A stretch of 47,042 nucleotides of DNA from Blautia sp. An81 (GCF_002161285.1 NZ_NFHH01000029.1:1-47042), one strand, 5' to 3'. Shown: positions 7,889 through 16,586, counted from the first letter of the stretch. Notes: generated by a model from the letters alone, not told the origin. Made by a program: numbers and translations.

Positions 7889-9543
7889 TTCTCCAAAGCA
7901 TAAAGGGCCGCTCCCGCAGCTCCCACGATTTCCGGTTCCTCACAGATATAAAGACTGGCGCCAATCTTCTCTTCCACAGCCCGGACCACACCAGGGTTCT
8001 TAGCTACGCCTCCTGTCATCATGAAGTCCGGCTCCATGCCTACCCGGCGCAAAAGCCCGAAGGCTTTGTTGGCAATGGCGTGGCAGACTCCCTCTGCGAT
8101 GTCCGCCTTCTCTTTATTGTTGGCAATCAGGGAGATTACCTCAGATTCTGCAAAAACAGAACACATACTTGTAATCTCAATCTTCTCTGTGGAAGTCAGG
8201 GCAATCGCTCCCAGCTCATCCAGAGAAACTTCCAGGGTACGAGCGATCATTTCCAGAAAGCGACCTGTTCCTGCGGCACACTTGTCATTCATGACAAAGT
8301 CCTTTACCTCTCCCTTTTCGTTCAGATGGATAGCCTTGCTGTCCTGTCCGCCGATATCCAGGATAGTGCGGATCTTTGGGTTAAAGTAGTGGGCACCTTT
8401 ACCATGGCAGCTGATCTCTGTTACATTTTCGTCTGCAAAGTCAATGCTGACCCGTCCGTATCCGGTGGAAACGATCCAGGAAATATCTTCTCTGGAAAGG
8501 CCTGCTTTCTCCAGAACCTCCTCTAAGGCTTTCTGGGCGCTGACTCCTGATTTTGCCCCGGTACGCACTACAGAAAATGCCTTGATCTTTCTGTCCTGGT
8601 CCATGATCACCGCATTGGTAGAGGTGGAACCGCTGTCTATTCCCATTACATACATTGTCTTGTCTCCCTTTCCTGTTTTTTTCGGCTGTGGTATATCCGG
8701 AGTCAGAGACTCCAGAAAAGCTTCGATCCTGGTCCGTATCTGTCCGCTGCTCTGCCGGGTGTAATCTGTTTCCAGCAGGAGCATGGGGCGGTCCAGCCAT
8801 TCCTTCACCCAGGCATATTCATAGGCATAATTGTCACAGAACTGCACTGTATGGTAGATAATACCGTCCACACTTCCTGCAAACCGACGGATCAGTTCAT
8901 CCCGGTTAGATGCCAGTTCCATCCGCATACAGGGGAACTGGCTTAAAAGTCCCCGGACATAGCCGCCCAGGATTTCTTTTTCATCTGCCAGAATCTTTCT
9001 TCCAAGTCCGGTACAGGTCAGATCAAAGGCCACATTGGCCCCCTTCTCTTCCAGGATTTTTTTAATACTTTCGTTGGCTCTGGCACCGATAATACCGATA
9101 TTGACAGAATTGTTTTTTATAGCGTACTGCTGTTCTTCCTGCCGCTCTTTCAGATATTCCAGAAACTTGTCTTCCTGGAATTTTTTCCCGGAAAATTTTT
9201 CATACTCCTGGATCATCACCCGGATCCGCTGCTCATAAAGAGCAATTCCCGCCTCTTTGGTAATCCTGGGGGTATCCAGCATATAGATAAACTTCTCAGG
9301 GAATTCTTCTCTCAGCACATCATACAGGCGGCGGATACTGTCGCAGCAGGTAGTGAGGATAACGCCTTCATAGTCTTTTTTCATGACCTCTTCCAGAACT
9401 CCCTTGGCAAAGCTGCAGATATTAGGGTGCATTCGGATCTCCGCCTGGTTAAAATTTGCCACATCGGGCTCAATCCGCTCCATTTCCACTCCCATAGCCT
9501 GAAAAATCTCCACAGGAGCATACTTACAAATATATCCTAGCAT
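7849..9543 (-). CDS. Fused 2-hydroxyacyl-CoA dehydratase subunit and BadF/BcrA-type ATPase activase
   Basis: A 564-residue two-domain protein. Residues about 1-275 resemble the HgdB/FldC-like dehydratase subunit (TTCCDSIRRLYDVL, FCDNYAYEYAWVKEWL). Residues about 295-555 are an ASKHA-fold activase like HgdC/FldI: GIDSGSTSTNAVIMD, DIGGQDSKAI, NDKCAAGTGRFLE and TSMCSVFAESEV, whose two cysteines bind the bridging [4Fe-4S] cluster, then MTGGVAKNPGVV. Such activases use ATP to push one electron into the dehydratase, which removes water from 2-hydroxyacyl-CoA through a ketyl radical. It overlaps the upstream gene by 7 bp, so the two are coupled. Neither a CoA-transferase nor an electron donor is adjacent, so the substrate cannot be named. 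Similar proteins are often annotated only as activase-related. Confidence 0.8.
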   Translation of the reverse strand: MLGYICKYAPVEIFQAMGVEMERIEPDVANFNQAEIRMHPNICSFAKGVLEEVMKKDYEGVILTTCCDSIRRLYDVLREEFPEKFIYMLDTPRITKEAGIALYEQRIRVMIQEYEKFSGKKFQEDKFLEYLKERQEEQQYAIKNNSVNIGIIGARANESIKKILEEKGANVAFDLTCTGLGRKILADEKEILGGYVRGLLSQFPCMRMELASNRDELIRRFAGSVDGIIYHTVQFCDNYAYEYAWVKEWLDRPMLLLETDYTRQSSGQIRTRIEAFLESLTPDIPQPKKTGKGDKTMYVMGIDSGSTSTNAVIMDQDRKIKAFSVVRTGAKSGVSAQKALEEVLEKAGLSREDISWIVSTGYGRVSIDFADENVTEISCHGKGAHYFNPKIRTILDIGGQDSKAIHLNEKGEVKDFVMNDKCAAGTGRFLEMIARTLEVSLDELGAIALTSTEKIEITSMCSVFAESEVISLIANNKEKADIAEGVCHAIANKAFGLLRRVGMEPDFMMTGGVAKNPGVVRAVEEKIGASLYICEEPEIVGAAGAALYALEKCGFCSGTGRERF

Positions 9544-10841
9544 ATTTTCTTCTCTTCCTTCTCGACTGTCTCTTCTGTATCTCCAGCTCCAAGCATTTCC
9601 AGAAATGCCTCCAGCCTGGTCTTGATCTGTCCGTCATGACTGTTCCTCCGGTCAATTCCATCTCCATCCAGGATCAGCATAGGAATGTCCATCTCCTGCA
9701 GCTTTTCTTTCAGAAGCACGCTGCCTCCGGAAGACTGCTTGCATCCCCAGTGGCAGAACTGGATCACGGCATCTGGCTGGAGAGTCCGGGCCAGTTCCCC
9801 TACCATTTCTGCTTTATGAGAATAGGAACCATTATAAAGATTCCGTATAATCTTCTTAGCCAGGGCGTGAAACGGTTTTGTTTCGTCCATTTCTTCCATA
9901 GAATCCATAATAATGTCGCTGGCAATGATCTGATATTTCCGGCTGGAATTAAAGTAGCTCTGAAGAGTTTCCTGATAGAAGGGCAGCAGATGTATCCACA
10001 GGATCTTCTTTCCCTCAAACTTAGGATAGTTTTTAATATCCTGGATCATAAATCGGATCAGATCCAGAAATTCCTGTCTGCCAATGAGAAGATGCATGCC
10101 CATCATCATATAAAGATGGCTGATCAGTTCTCCGGGATAGTATCTCTCGCTCTGGAGCTTAAAGAATTCCATCAGGGCTCTTCTGGTCTCATTCTCAATC
10201 CTTATGACCTCCCGGAGCTTTTCTTCCTCGAATTTTCTGCCGAAGCGGCTTTCCAGCTCCCTGGCAAAATCTTTTAACTGCTCTGCCAGATAGTCTGCAG
10301 ATTCCGGATCGTCTCTGTAGGGAACATCCAGAAAAGTAAAGGGGACGCCTTTCTTCTTCTCCAGATACCGGAAAGTATTCAGGTTTCCGTCACAGGAAAG
10401 AGAAGTGGTCACTGCATACTCCGGAACCGGAACTGCCCCACTGTCAATGGCCCCTACAAAAGTTTTGTGATAAGAGCACAGAGTCGGGGCAATCCCTGTA
10501 TTCTGGGCATAGTCTATAAAAAAGTCTTCCAGATGATAACCGCTGAAATAGCAGGAAAGGCACTCGATAGAAAGTGTATTAAGGCCGAAACATCCAATCA
10601 GTTCAGAGGGAGCAAAAATATTTCCCCATACATAACTGTCCGGCTTTCCTAAAGAATCCGCCACAAAAGACATCATCATGGCCTCCAGTTTCTGATAGCC
10701 TTTGGAGATACCTTTTTTAGGAAGGAGCTTTGTGCGGAGCTTGTTTGCCTTAAATCCAAGAAGCATCTTTTCCCAGCTTTCCCCGGGATGTTCCATTGTC
10801 TGTTCTTTTACATGGTCAATGTATTTGTCTGCAATCCACAT
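9537..10841 (-). CDS. 2-hydroxyacyl-CoA dehydratase family protein (HgdB/FldB-like)
   Basis: Start chosen at 10841, where GGAGG lies 7 bases before ATG (an ATG 10 codons upstream has no site). The 434-residue product shows the family's cysteine signatures: PTLCSYHKTFVG near residue 120, TTSLSCDGNLNTFRYLEKK, and the C-terminal QFCHWGCKQSSGG, matching the CxHWGC element that holds the [4Fe-4S] cluster. It would be the catalytic partner of the fused subunit/activase encoded immediately downstream, whose start overlaps its last codons. Cytoplasmic and oxygen sensitive by family. Substrate is unknown. The proximity to the acyl ligase/ACP operon upstream is suggestive, but a terminator separates them. 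Confidence 0.8.
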   Translation of the reverse strand: MWIADKYIDHVKEQTMEHPGESWEKMLLGFKANKLRTKLLPKKGISKGYQKLEAMMMSFVADSLGKPDSYVWGNIFAPSELIGCFGLNTLSIECLSCYFSGYHLEDFFIDYAQNTGIAPTLCSYHKTFVGAIDSGAVPVPEYAVTTSLSCDGNLNTFRYLEKKKGVPFTFLDVPYRDDPESADYLAEQLKDFARELESRFGRKFEEEKLREVIRIENETRRALMEFFKLQSERYYPGELISHLYMMMGMHLLIGRQEFLDLIRFMIQDIKNYPKFEGKKILWIHLLPFYQETLQSYFNSSRKYQIIASDIIMDSMEEMDETKPFHALAKKIIRNLYNGSYSHKAEMVGELARTLQPDAVIQFCHWGCKQSSGGSVLLKEKLQEMDIPMLILDGDGIDRRNSHDGQIKTRLEAFLEMLGAGDTEETVEKEEKKIC

Positions 10842-10963
10842 CCTATATCCTCCAGTCTTCAAATAGTCCATAGTCCTTGCAGCAGCAGGCCAGGCCTCCC
10901 TGTCTGTTGGGATAGCTTGGAACAGCTATTCTCCTGCCTGCAAAGAAAAATCTTACAGAATAA

Positions 10964-10973
10964 TGGTATACCA
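10964..10973. promoter_or_regulatory. TGGTATACCA palindrome, possible GntR-type operator
   Basis: A perfect 10-bp palindrome lies about 120 bp upstream of the dehydratase operon start. GTATAC-centred palindromes of this kind are typical operators of GntR-family repressors, but no GntR gene is in the window. The surrounding 10842-11118 stretch (about 280 bp) has no credible gene. It contains GC-rich inverted segments on the minus strand (for example around 10990-11010) and could be a long leader; no known riboswitch class was recognised. Confidence 0.3.
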
Positions 10974-11118
10974 CATTTTTGCCGAAATTTCCAGGGGCAT
11001 GTTCTGCCGCCCCTCTGAATGGAGTGGCTCGTATAGCTCATGTAAGTCACACTGGGCCGCAGTTGCCTGGCATTTTCTGCCTCCTCCCCCAAGATTTCCT
11101 CATTCCAGGCCGCAGTTA

Positions 11119-11170
11119 TCAAAAATCCCTTAGCAGGACTGTCAAAAACAGCTCGTCCAACTAAGGGATT
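11119..11170 (-). terminator. Terminator of the acyl ligase operon
   Basis: On the minus strand AATCCCTTAG (11161-11170) pairs perfectly with CTAAGGGATT (11124-11133). Inner pairing GGAC/GTCC and CTGT/ACAG closes much of the loop, and the stem runs into TTTTT. It starts about 57 bp past the ligase stop and separates that operon from the dehydratase genes. Confidence 0.75.
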
Positions 11171-11226
11171 CTTATTCTCTCATCTATCAGGGACTAAAAT
11201 GGCTTTCTCCCACGGCCCCTGCTGTG

Positions 11227-12747
11227 CTAAAATCTTTTAATTTTTCTTGTGGTGGTCTTTTCAAACTCTGTGTCTCTGACAATGAGACTGTAAATCTTTT
11301 TCTGAGGAGCCGCCGTCCTGTTGTACTCATCAATCACTTCCTGAAGACTTGCCTTTACGTCTTTAATCCGTTTTTTCTTCACATAATCCTGATCCGGATA
11401 GATTTCTGCCTCGATCACACCATTATGCTCACGGACAAGAACCTCTCCTACCAGGCGGTTAGTGCTGAGGGCATTTTCCAGCTCTTCAGGAGAAACATTT
11501 TCGCCGTTTTTCGTGATAATGAGGTTTTTCTTTCTTCCAGTGAGATAGACAAAACCATCCTCGTCTACATAGCCCAGGTCGCCGGTCTTCAGCCAGCCGT
11601 CCTCCAGGGTCTCTGCTGTTTCCTCCGGCATCTTATAATATCCCTGCATAACGCTGCTGCCTTTTACCCAGAGTTCTCCGTCTACAGTCTTTGCCTGACA
11701 GTTGGGCAGCAGCTGTCCCACTGCATCTTTTCGGATATTCCATTTCTGAGTAGTGCTGATCACCGGAGAACACTCAGTCATACCGTAGCCCTGCTGGATA
11801 ATAATATCATATTTCGCAAATAAATCTATATAGGAAGGATCCAGGTAAGCGCCGCCGCTGCAGATGGTATGGAACTGTTTTCCAAAGACCTGATTCTTTA
11901 CGATCTTTGCAGGAAGAAGGGCGGCCTCCTCCAGCTTCTTTGCCATGGTCTCGATCATCAGAGGCACCATGAGGATCATCTCCGGCTTAAACAACTTGAT
12001 ATTCTTCGCCACACGCATGAGAGAATCATTGATGCAGATCACAGCTCCCAGAGATACCCCTTTCAGAATGTCCATACTCAGACAGTATGCATGATGAATA
12101 GGAAGCACCGTCATAATAACGATCCTCTCAGGGATCTTCATGTCTAGACAGGTAGCATTTTCTGCTACATTTCTGTGGGTCAGCATAACCCCTTTGCTCT
12201 TTCCGGTAGTTCCTGAAGTGAACATAATGGTACAAAGCTGATCAGGGTCCGGCATATAGTCAAAGCTTCCCCTGTGCTCTTCCAGCAGCTTCCAGAAAGC
12301 ATAGGCCTGCTCATTATGGTCCTGCTGCTGCATAGAGATCAGGATTTTCAGCTGTGGACACCGCTCTTTTGCTATAGCTGCCACATCTTTTCTTGCCTCG
12401 TCATAGACCAGAACGGTGGAATCCGACCTGTGTATCAGGTCGCATACATCTTCTGCGGGAAGGTTTACATCCAGAGGCACCACCACGCTTCCGCTGTTCA
12501 CTGTACCGAAATAAGCAGTCAGCCAGGGGTAAGAAGTGGTTCCGATGACTGCTATATGTTTTCCCTGCTCTCCCAGATCCCTGAGAACACAGGAAAAGCT
12601 TTCGCTGTCTTCTCTGAGCTGGGTATAGGTTTTCGATTCTATTTCATTTTTGCTTATTTTATAACGTATGGCATCTTCCGGCCCGTATTTTTGCTCTGTA
12701 TTGACCAGAATCTGGCGGACAGTACTGCAAAGCATATTTCTTTCCAT
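11227..12747 (-). CDS. AMP-forming acyl-CoA/acyl-ACP ligase (ANL superfamily)
   Basis: A 506-residue adenylating enzyme. Motifs in order: A3 P-loop TSGTTGKSKG (177-186), A5 GYGMTECSPVIS, A7 GWLKTGDLGY, A8 GRKKNLIITKNGENVSPEELE, and a C-terminal TTTRKIKRF with the catalytic lysine. It activates a carboxylic acid as the acyl-AMP and passes it to CoA or a phosphopantetheine arm. The ACP gene 17 bp upstream makes loading of that carrier likely. Last gene of the operon with the condensation-domain, hydrolase and SCP2 genes. It is closer in length to fatty-acid ligases than to NRPS A domains, so a fatty or aromatic acid is the likelier substrate. The start has GGAGAAAGG just upstream. Confidence 0.85.
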   Translation of the reverse strand: MERNMLCSTVRQILVNTEQKYGPEDAIRYKISKNEIESKTYTQLREDSESFSCVLRDLGEQGKHIAVIGTTSYPWLTAYFGTVNSGSVVVPLDVNLPAEDVCDLIHRSDSTVLVYDEARKDVAAIAKERCPQLKILISMQQQDHNEQAYAFWKLLEEHRGSFDYMPDPDQLCTIMFTSGTTGKSKGVMLTHRNVAENATCLDMKIPERIVIMTVLPIHHAYCLSMDILKGVSLGAVICINDSLMRVAKNIKLFKPEMILMVPLMIETMAKKLEEAALLPAKIVKNQVFGKQFHTICSGGAYLDPSYIDLFAKYDIIIQQGYGMTECSPVISTTQKWNIRKDAVGQLLPNCQAKTVDGELWVKGSSVMQGYYKMPEETAETLEDGWLKTGDLGYVDEDGFVYLTGRKKNLIITKNGENVSPEELENALSTNRLVGEVLVREHNGVIEAEIYPDQDYVKKKRIKDVKASLQEVIDEYNRTAAPQKKIYSLIVRDTEFEKTTTRKIKRF

Positions 12748-12764
12748 CCTTTCTCCGGGCAGGG

Positions 12765-12998
12765 TTAATTCCCGGCAGTGAGTTTTTCAAGATAATCTGC
12801 GGCTTCCTGTACAGTACGGATATTCATAGCGTCTGCCTGCTCTACCTCTACATCAAATTCATCCTCAATTTCTCCCAGCATGCTCATAAAATCATAGGAA
12901 GTAAATCCCAGATCCTCCATGAACCGGGATTCTGGACGGATGTTATCTTTTTCCACTTCTACATAACTGCAGATAATATCAACTAATTTTTCAAACAT
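12765..12998 (-). CDS. Stand-alone acyl/peptidyl carrier protein
   Basis: A 77-residue acidic four-helix carrier. Ser34 in LGFTSYDFM is the expected phosphopantetheine attachment site (LGxxSxDxM pattern), followed by the recognition helix LGEIEDEFDVEV. It is unlike the housekeeping AcpP, which has DSLD, so it is a dedicated carrier. It lies between the condensation-domain protein and the ligase in one operon, and should carry the acyl or aminoacyl group from ligase to condensation enzyme. No phosphopantetheinyl transferase is in the window. Confidence 0.88.
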   Translation of the reverse strand: MFEKLVDIICSYVEVEKDNIRPESRFMEDLGFTSYDFMSMLGEIEDEFDVEVEQADAMNIRTVQEAADYLEKLTAGN

Positions 12999-13023
12999 GA
13001 GCTTTTCTCCTTCTCAATTTATT

Positions 13024-14430
13024 TTATATCAGCTTGATGATCTCACCAATAGTCAGATCCGGGTTCTCTGTTCCTTTGAACATGATCTTGCACAGATAAT
13101 AATAGAGATATTCCAGTTCTTCTCTGGACACTGCCTTGATCTGATGTTCAAAATTAAAGTCCAGTCCGTTGTCTTCCGGACGGTGCATAACCGTCAGATA
13201 CATTCCCTGAGGGCAGGTTCCATTGGGATACCATTTTGTTTTATAGCGGATATCCCCCAGCTCTGTAAGGCCATTTTCCTGAAGGGTCATCGGCTGATAA
13301 GTAAGGGAGATCGGTTCATAGGTCAGGCCTGCATGAGGCTGGGGATAGATTTTGGAACGGTAAGCAAAGTATGCCGTAGGGTCATAATTTGCATGGCGGA
13401 AAATCTCATTCTGTTTGTCACGGATAGCATAGACTCCGTCAATAAATTTCATATCTTCGGAAAAGACTGTCCGGATAGGAAAGGAATGGATCCTTGTGCC
13501 GCCGGATTTTTTCTCCCGAAGAGTAGCCCGCCTTGCAATGGCATTATTGATAGACACATCTTCAAAACCGTTCATCTTCTGGAAATATGTACGCAGTCCC
13601 ATAAGGAGCAGACAGGCCAGAGACACATGATATTTTTCACAGAAATCCATAAGTCTCTTAGTAGGATCTGCTTCCAGATGAAAGATGTCCAGGGCAGACT
13701 TTGTATCGTCAGAAGCGTTAAATGCAGTGCGCAGTTTCGGGTCCTTAAACATGGCCCGGGCAGCCTCCAGCTTATCTGTCCCATGGATGCCGTTGTAAAT
13801 AGGCTCTCCTTTTTCTATCTCTCTCTGGAAAAATTCTATATCTCTTAACTGTGCCTTGCTTCCCGCTTCATAGTCAAGATCTTTCTTGAGCTGGTCGATG
13901 TAGGAAGCCATATCCTTCGGATAAGGAACTCCTTCATATTTTTCATTACAATAGAGCTCAATAATGTCTTTCATAAAGCAGATCAGAGACTGGGCGTCTG
14001 CAATCATATGATGTACCAGGAAATAGATTCCGTTAAATCCGTCAGGCATCTGGATCATAACGATCCGGCTCATCTGGGAATCTTCCATCTTAAAAGGTAC
14101 TGTAGTCCACTGCTGCATGGTGGATTCAGCCTCTTCCATGGTTCCTTTAGAGAAATCTGCAAACTCAATCTTCATCTCTTCCGGGTCTGCCACATACTGA
14201 TACCAGTTTCCCTCTTTATCTTTTGCAAAGCGGATCCGCATGCCTTCGCTTCTTGCATAAGCCTTATTAATGGATTTTGCCAGAAGGTCCCAGTCGATCT
14301 CGATTTCAATCGTCACGCTGGTACCGATATTCAGCACTGCTGCACTGGGGCAGAAAGGCAGGTAGTACAGATGGAATTTCTGTGCTACAGTCAACGGGTA
14401 TACTTTGTGTCCTTTTCTTGTTCTCATCAT
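13024..14430 (-). CDS. Free-standing condensation-domain acyltransferase
   Basis: A 468-residue protein of the chloramphenicol-acetyltransferase-like fold used by NRPS condensation domains and related acyltransferases. The catalytic motif HHxxxDxxS is seen as HHMIADAQS (140-148), the second His being the general base. N-terminal YPLTVAQKFHLYYL matches the first condensation motif. There is no fused A or T domain, so it must work with the separate carrier and ligase encoded downstream. Its start overlaps the hydrolase stop by 4 bp (ATGA), indicating translational coupling; GGAGG lies 9 bases upstream. Expected reaction is amide or ester formation between a carrier-bound acyl group and an unknown acceptor. 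Whether it is closer to PapA-like or true C domains needs a structural comparison. Confidence 0.8.
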   Translation of the reverse strand: MMRTRKGHKVYPLTVAQKFHLYYLPFCPSAAVLNIGTSVTIEIEIDWDLLAKSINKAYARSEGMRIRFAKDKEGNWYQYVADPEEMKIEFADFSKGTMEEAESTMQQWTTVPFKMEDSQMSRIVMIQMPDGFNGIYFLVHHMIADAQSLICFMKDIIELYCNEKYEGVPYPKDMASYIDQLKKDLDYEAGSKAQLRDIEFFQREIEKGEPIYNGIHGTDKLEAARAMFKDPKLRTAFNASDDTKSALDIFHLEADPTKRLMDFCEKYHVSLACLLLMGLRTYFQKMNGFEDVSINNAIARRATLREKKSGGTRIHSFPIRTVFSEDMKFIDGVYAIRDKQNEIFRHANYDPTAYFAYRSKIYPQPHAGLTYEPISLTYQPMTLQENGLTELGDIRYKTKWYPNGTCPQGMYLTVMHRPEDNGLDFNFEHQIKAVSREELEYLYYYLCKIMFKGTENPDLTIGEIIKLI

Positions 14431-15371
14431 TTCATTATTCCTCCGATAAATGAATCAAGGGCCTTTTCATATGCTGCCGTATCCTTATAATAGCTCTCTC
14501 CGTGGCCTGCATCTTTTACAATCAGTTTCGTCTTCGGCGCTGCGCAGTTTTTGTAGATTTCCTCACACATCCAGCAGGGAACAAAAACATCTTTTTCTCC
14601 GTGGATAAAAAGGAACGGCGTTTTTGCCCTGCGCACTTCCCTGGCGGCATTACACTCATCCAGGCCGTACCCGGCATTTTTCTTATTCAGCTTATCTGCG
14701 ATCTGGATCATGGGAAAAGCCGGAAGATGATACATGCTGTGCAGTACATGGGTAAATACATCCTTTGCGGAGGTAAAGGCACAGTCAGAGACAATTCCCT
14801 TCACCTGGGACGGAAGTTCCATTCCTCCCATCATGCAGACAGTAGCGCCTCCCATAGAATTTCCGTGAAGAAGAATCTGGGCGTCCTGGCCGATCTCCTG
14901 GATCATCCATTTGATCCACTCCATTCCGTCATACCGGTCCATGGTACCAAAGCCAATATATGTTCCCTCACTTTCTCCGTGAGCCCTTTCGTCAATCAGC
15001 AGCATCCGGAATCCATGTTTCAGATAATAATAAGAAAGACTGCCGTAGTCATTCAACCCTTTGCTGGTATAGCCATGGAAACAGATGACTGCCTTTGTCC
15101 CTCCATCACCTTTGAAATAGGTGCCGTGGAGTTTCAGGCCATCTCTGGATCGGATCCATACCTCCTGATGTGGCTGTTTCATCATCCAGGCGCTTCTCTT
15201 GTGCATAATGGGAAAATATTGTTCCCAGTCCACACCGGACATCTTCATGGTACGTTCTGTCTTGGCATTATAGCGTTTCATGGTCCTTCTGTAAAAATAT
15301 GCGGTGCCGGCTGCTTCTGCCGCCGCCAAAGCTCCCAGAAGTCCTGCTGCTCCTTTCAGTAAATTACCCAT
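14427..15371 (-). CDS. Alpha/beta hydrolase with N-terminal membrane anchor
   Basis: Start placed at 15371 (AGG about 8 bases upstream). The 314-residue protein begins with a hydrophobic helix (about residues 5-26), then an alpha/beta hydrolase fold: oxyanion region CFHGYTSKG (97-105), nucleophile elbow GNSMGG with Ser172, Asp261 in HGEKDVFVP and His290 in DAGHGES. This is the YqkD/FrsA-like serine hydrolase type. In an operon with a carrier protein and a condensation enzyme it could act as a thioesterase or acyl-releasing hydrolase; this is inference. The anchor would place the step at the membrane. Confidence 0.8.
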   Translation of the reverse strand: MGNLLKGAAGLLGALAAAEAAGTAYFYRRTMKRYNAKTERTMKMSGVDWEQYFPIMHKRSAWMMKQPHQEVWIRSRDGLKLHGTYFKGDGGTKAVICFHGYTSKGLNDYGSLSYYYLKHGFRMLLIDERAHGESEGTYIGFGTMDRYDGMEWIKWMIQEIGQDAQILLHGNSMGGATVCMMGGMELPSQVKGIVSDCAFTSAKDVFTHVLHSMYHLPAFPMIQIADKLNKKNAGYGLDECNAAREVRRAKTPFLFIHGEKDVFVPCWMCEEIYKNCAAPKTKLIVKDAGHGESYYKDTAAYEKALDSFIGGIMK

Positions 15372-15415
15372 TTTCTTCACCTGCTTTTCTGAACATCCTG
15401 TTTTCAGTTACTCAA

Positions 15416-15760
15416 TTATTTTTTGCTGTTCTTCTTTTTACTGTTGATCAGATCTTTCAGTTTTAAGGCTTTGTCAATATTGCCTTCCACTTTTAATTTT
15501 CCCAGAGTTACCGCAAGGATAGGATCGGCCTTCCCATCTGCGATCTTAAACAGGGTTTCTGCAGAACAGGTAAACATCGCATCTCTGTCAAAATATTCAT
15601 AAGGTTCCACATACAGCTTTCCCTCTTTTACCTCAGCATAAAAAATCCCTTCTGCCTCGCCTGTGATATTGAACTGATATGCCAGATGTTCCTGAATGTC
15701 GCTTACATCTGCGTCCATGAGCATCCCTTTCACCTTTGAAAACATATCTGCGTAGGTCAT
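15416..15760 (-). CDS. SCP2 sterol/lipid-binding domain protein
   Basis: Start at 15760 has AAGGAGG 7 bases upstream; an earlier in-frame start lies in the operator region and lacks a site. The 114-residue protein fits a single SCP2 domain: FNITGEAEGIFYAEVKEGKLYVEPYEY, then FTCSAETLFKIADGKADPILAVTLGKLKVEGNI, the classic SCP2 C-terminal strand-helix pattern. SCP2 folds hold long-chain acyl groups, acyl-CoA or sterols in a hydrophobic tunnel. As first gene of the operon it points to a lipid substrate for the pathway. Cytoplasmic; no signal peptide. Confidence 0.8.
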   Translation of the reverse strand: MTYADMFSKVKGMLMDADVSDIQEHLAYQFNITGEAEGIFYAEVKEGKLYVEPYEYFDRDAMFTCSAETLFKIADGKADPILAVTLGKLKVEGNIDKALKLKDLINSKKKNSKK

Positions 15761-15795
15761 AGCATCCTCCTTTTCGACCTTTTTCGGCCCGTTTC

Positions 15796-15806
15796 GACCA
15801 ATGGTC
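15796..15806. promoter_or_regulatory. Probable TetR operator in the SCP2 operon leader
   Basis: The palindrome GACCA-a-TGGTC sits about 18 bp downstream of the -10 box of the SCP2 operon promoter. A second imperfect dyad (GCCAG-N7-CTGGC, about 15841-15857) overlaps the -35 box. Both lie between the operon and the divergent TetR gene, the usual place for TetR operators. Confidence 0.55.
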
Positions 15807-15823
15807 ATATTTCTTTTTATGTT

Positions 15824-15852
15824 AGATTAACACTTTTTCGGCCAGCGGTCAA
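15824..15852 (-). promoter_or_regulatory. Promoter of the SCP2-hydrolase-condensation-ACP-ligase operon
   Basis: On the minus strand TTGACC (15847-15852) and TAATCT (15824-15829) are separated by exactly 17 bp. The -35 is strong, the -10 moderate. The SCP2 start codon lies about 60 bp downstream. Confidence 0.6.
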
Positions 15853-15977
15853 CTGGCGGTACTTGCAAAATATTCCTAGGTTTCTTTTGTTTTTTTGTAA
15901 GTTTTTATGGTTTGTCCTTTTCATCTGTATGTGTTATATTATCTTTATTATTACGGAAACTCAGAAAGGTGATGTAT

Positions 15978-16586
15978 ATGCCAAATCCGGTAAAATACCA
16001 TAAGATCCTGGATGCCCTTCAGACGCTTCTGGAAAACCAGGAATTACAGAATATCTCAGTCAGCGAGATTGCCCACACGGCTGGGATTGGAAAAGGAAGC
16101 ATCTACTATTACTTTCCGTCAAAAGATGCAATCCTCCAGGCATTGGTAGAACGCAATTATGAAAAGCCTCTTCAGACAGCAAAAGCTCTGGCATATCAAA
16201 CCGAAATCTCTCCTTTTACAAGAATGGCGATGATATTCCAGGCCTGCAGGAATTCTTCCTCTGAATTTCTAAAATCAGAGGACAGCACAGACTCCAGCAC
16301 CCAGGCCAAGATATTCCTTCATCAAAAATATGTAAATCACATTATCACTGAGCTGAAGCCTGTACTGGCGGAAATCATCCGGCAGGGCGTGGAGTCAGGA
16401 GAAATTCATTTTGATGACCCGGAATCTCTGGCAGAAATCGTGCTGATCGTTCTGACGGTAAAGATGGATAACACACTGGTTCCTTCTTCAAAAGAAGAAA
16501 TCGAAACTACCATCAGTGCTCTGATCTCTCTTCTGGAACAAGGCACCGGCAATCCGCCAGGTTCCCTGAACTTTCTGAAGAACTAG
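15978..16586 (+). CDS. TetR/AcrR family transcriptional regulator
   Basis: Start chosen at 15978 because AAAGG lies 8 bases upstream; this gives 202 residues. Residues about 5-50 are the TetR helix-turn-helix (ILDALQTLLENQELQNISVSEIAHTAGIGKGSIYYYFPSKD). The helical C-terminal part is the ligand-binding and dimer domain. It is divergent from the SCP2/condensation operon and faces two dyads in the shared intergenic region, so it most likely represses that operon and responds to its substrate or product. A strong bidirectional terminator follows. Confidence 0.88.
   Translation: MPNPVKYHKILDALQTLLENQELQNISVSEIAHTAGIGKGSIYYYFPSKDAILQALVERNYEKPLQTAKALAYQTEISPFTRMAMIFQACRNSSSEFLKSEDSTDSSTQAKIFLHQKYVNHIITELKPVLAEIIRQGVESGEIHFDDPESLAEIVLIVLTVKMDNTLVPSSKEEIETTISALISLLEQGTGNPPGSLNFLKN

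Noticed and set aside
10842-11118. Possible riboswitch or T-box leader of the dehydratase operon
   Set aside because: Some GC-rich pairing, but no T-box motif and no class-specific riboswitch core could be recognised.
10859-11122. 87-codon minus-strand frame upstream of the dehydratase gene
   Set aside because: No ribosome site and no family-like sequence; it lies in the leader region.
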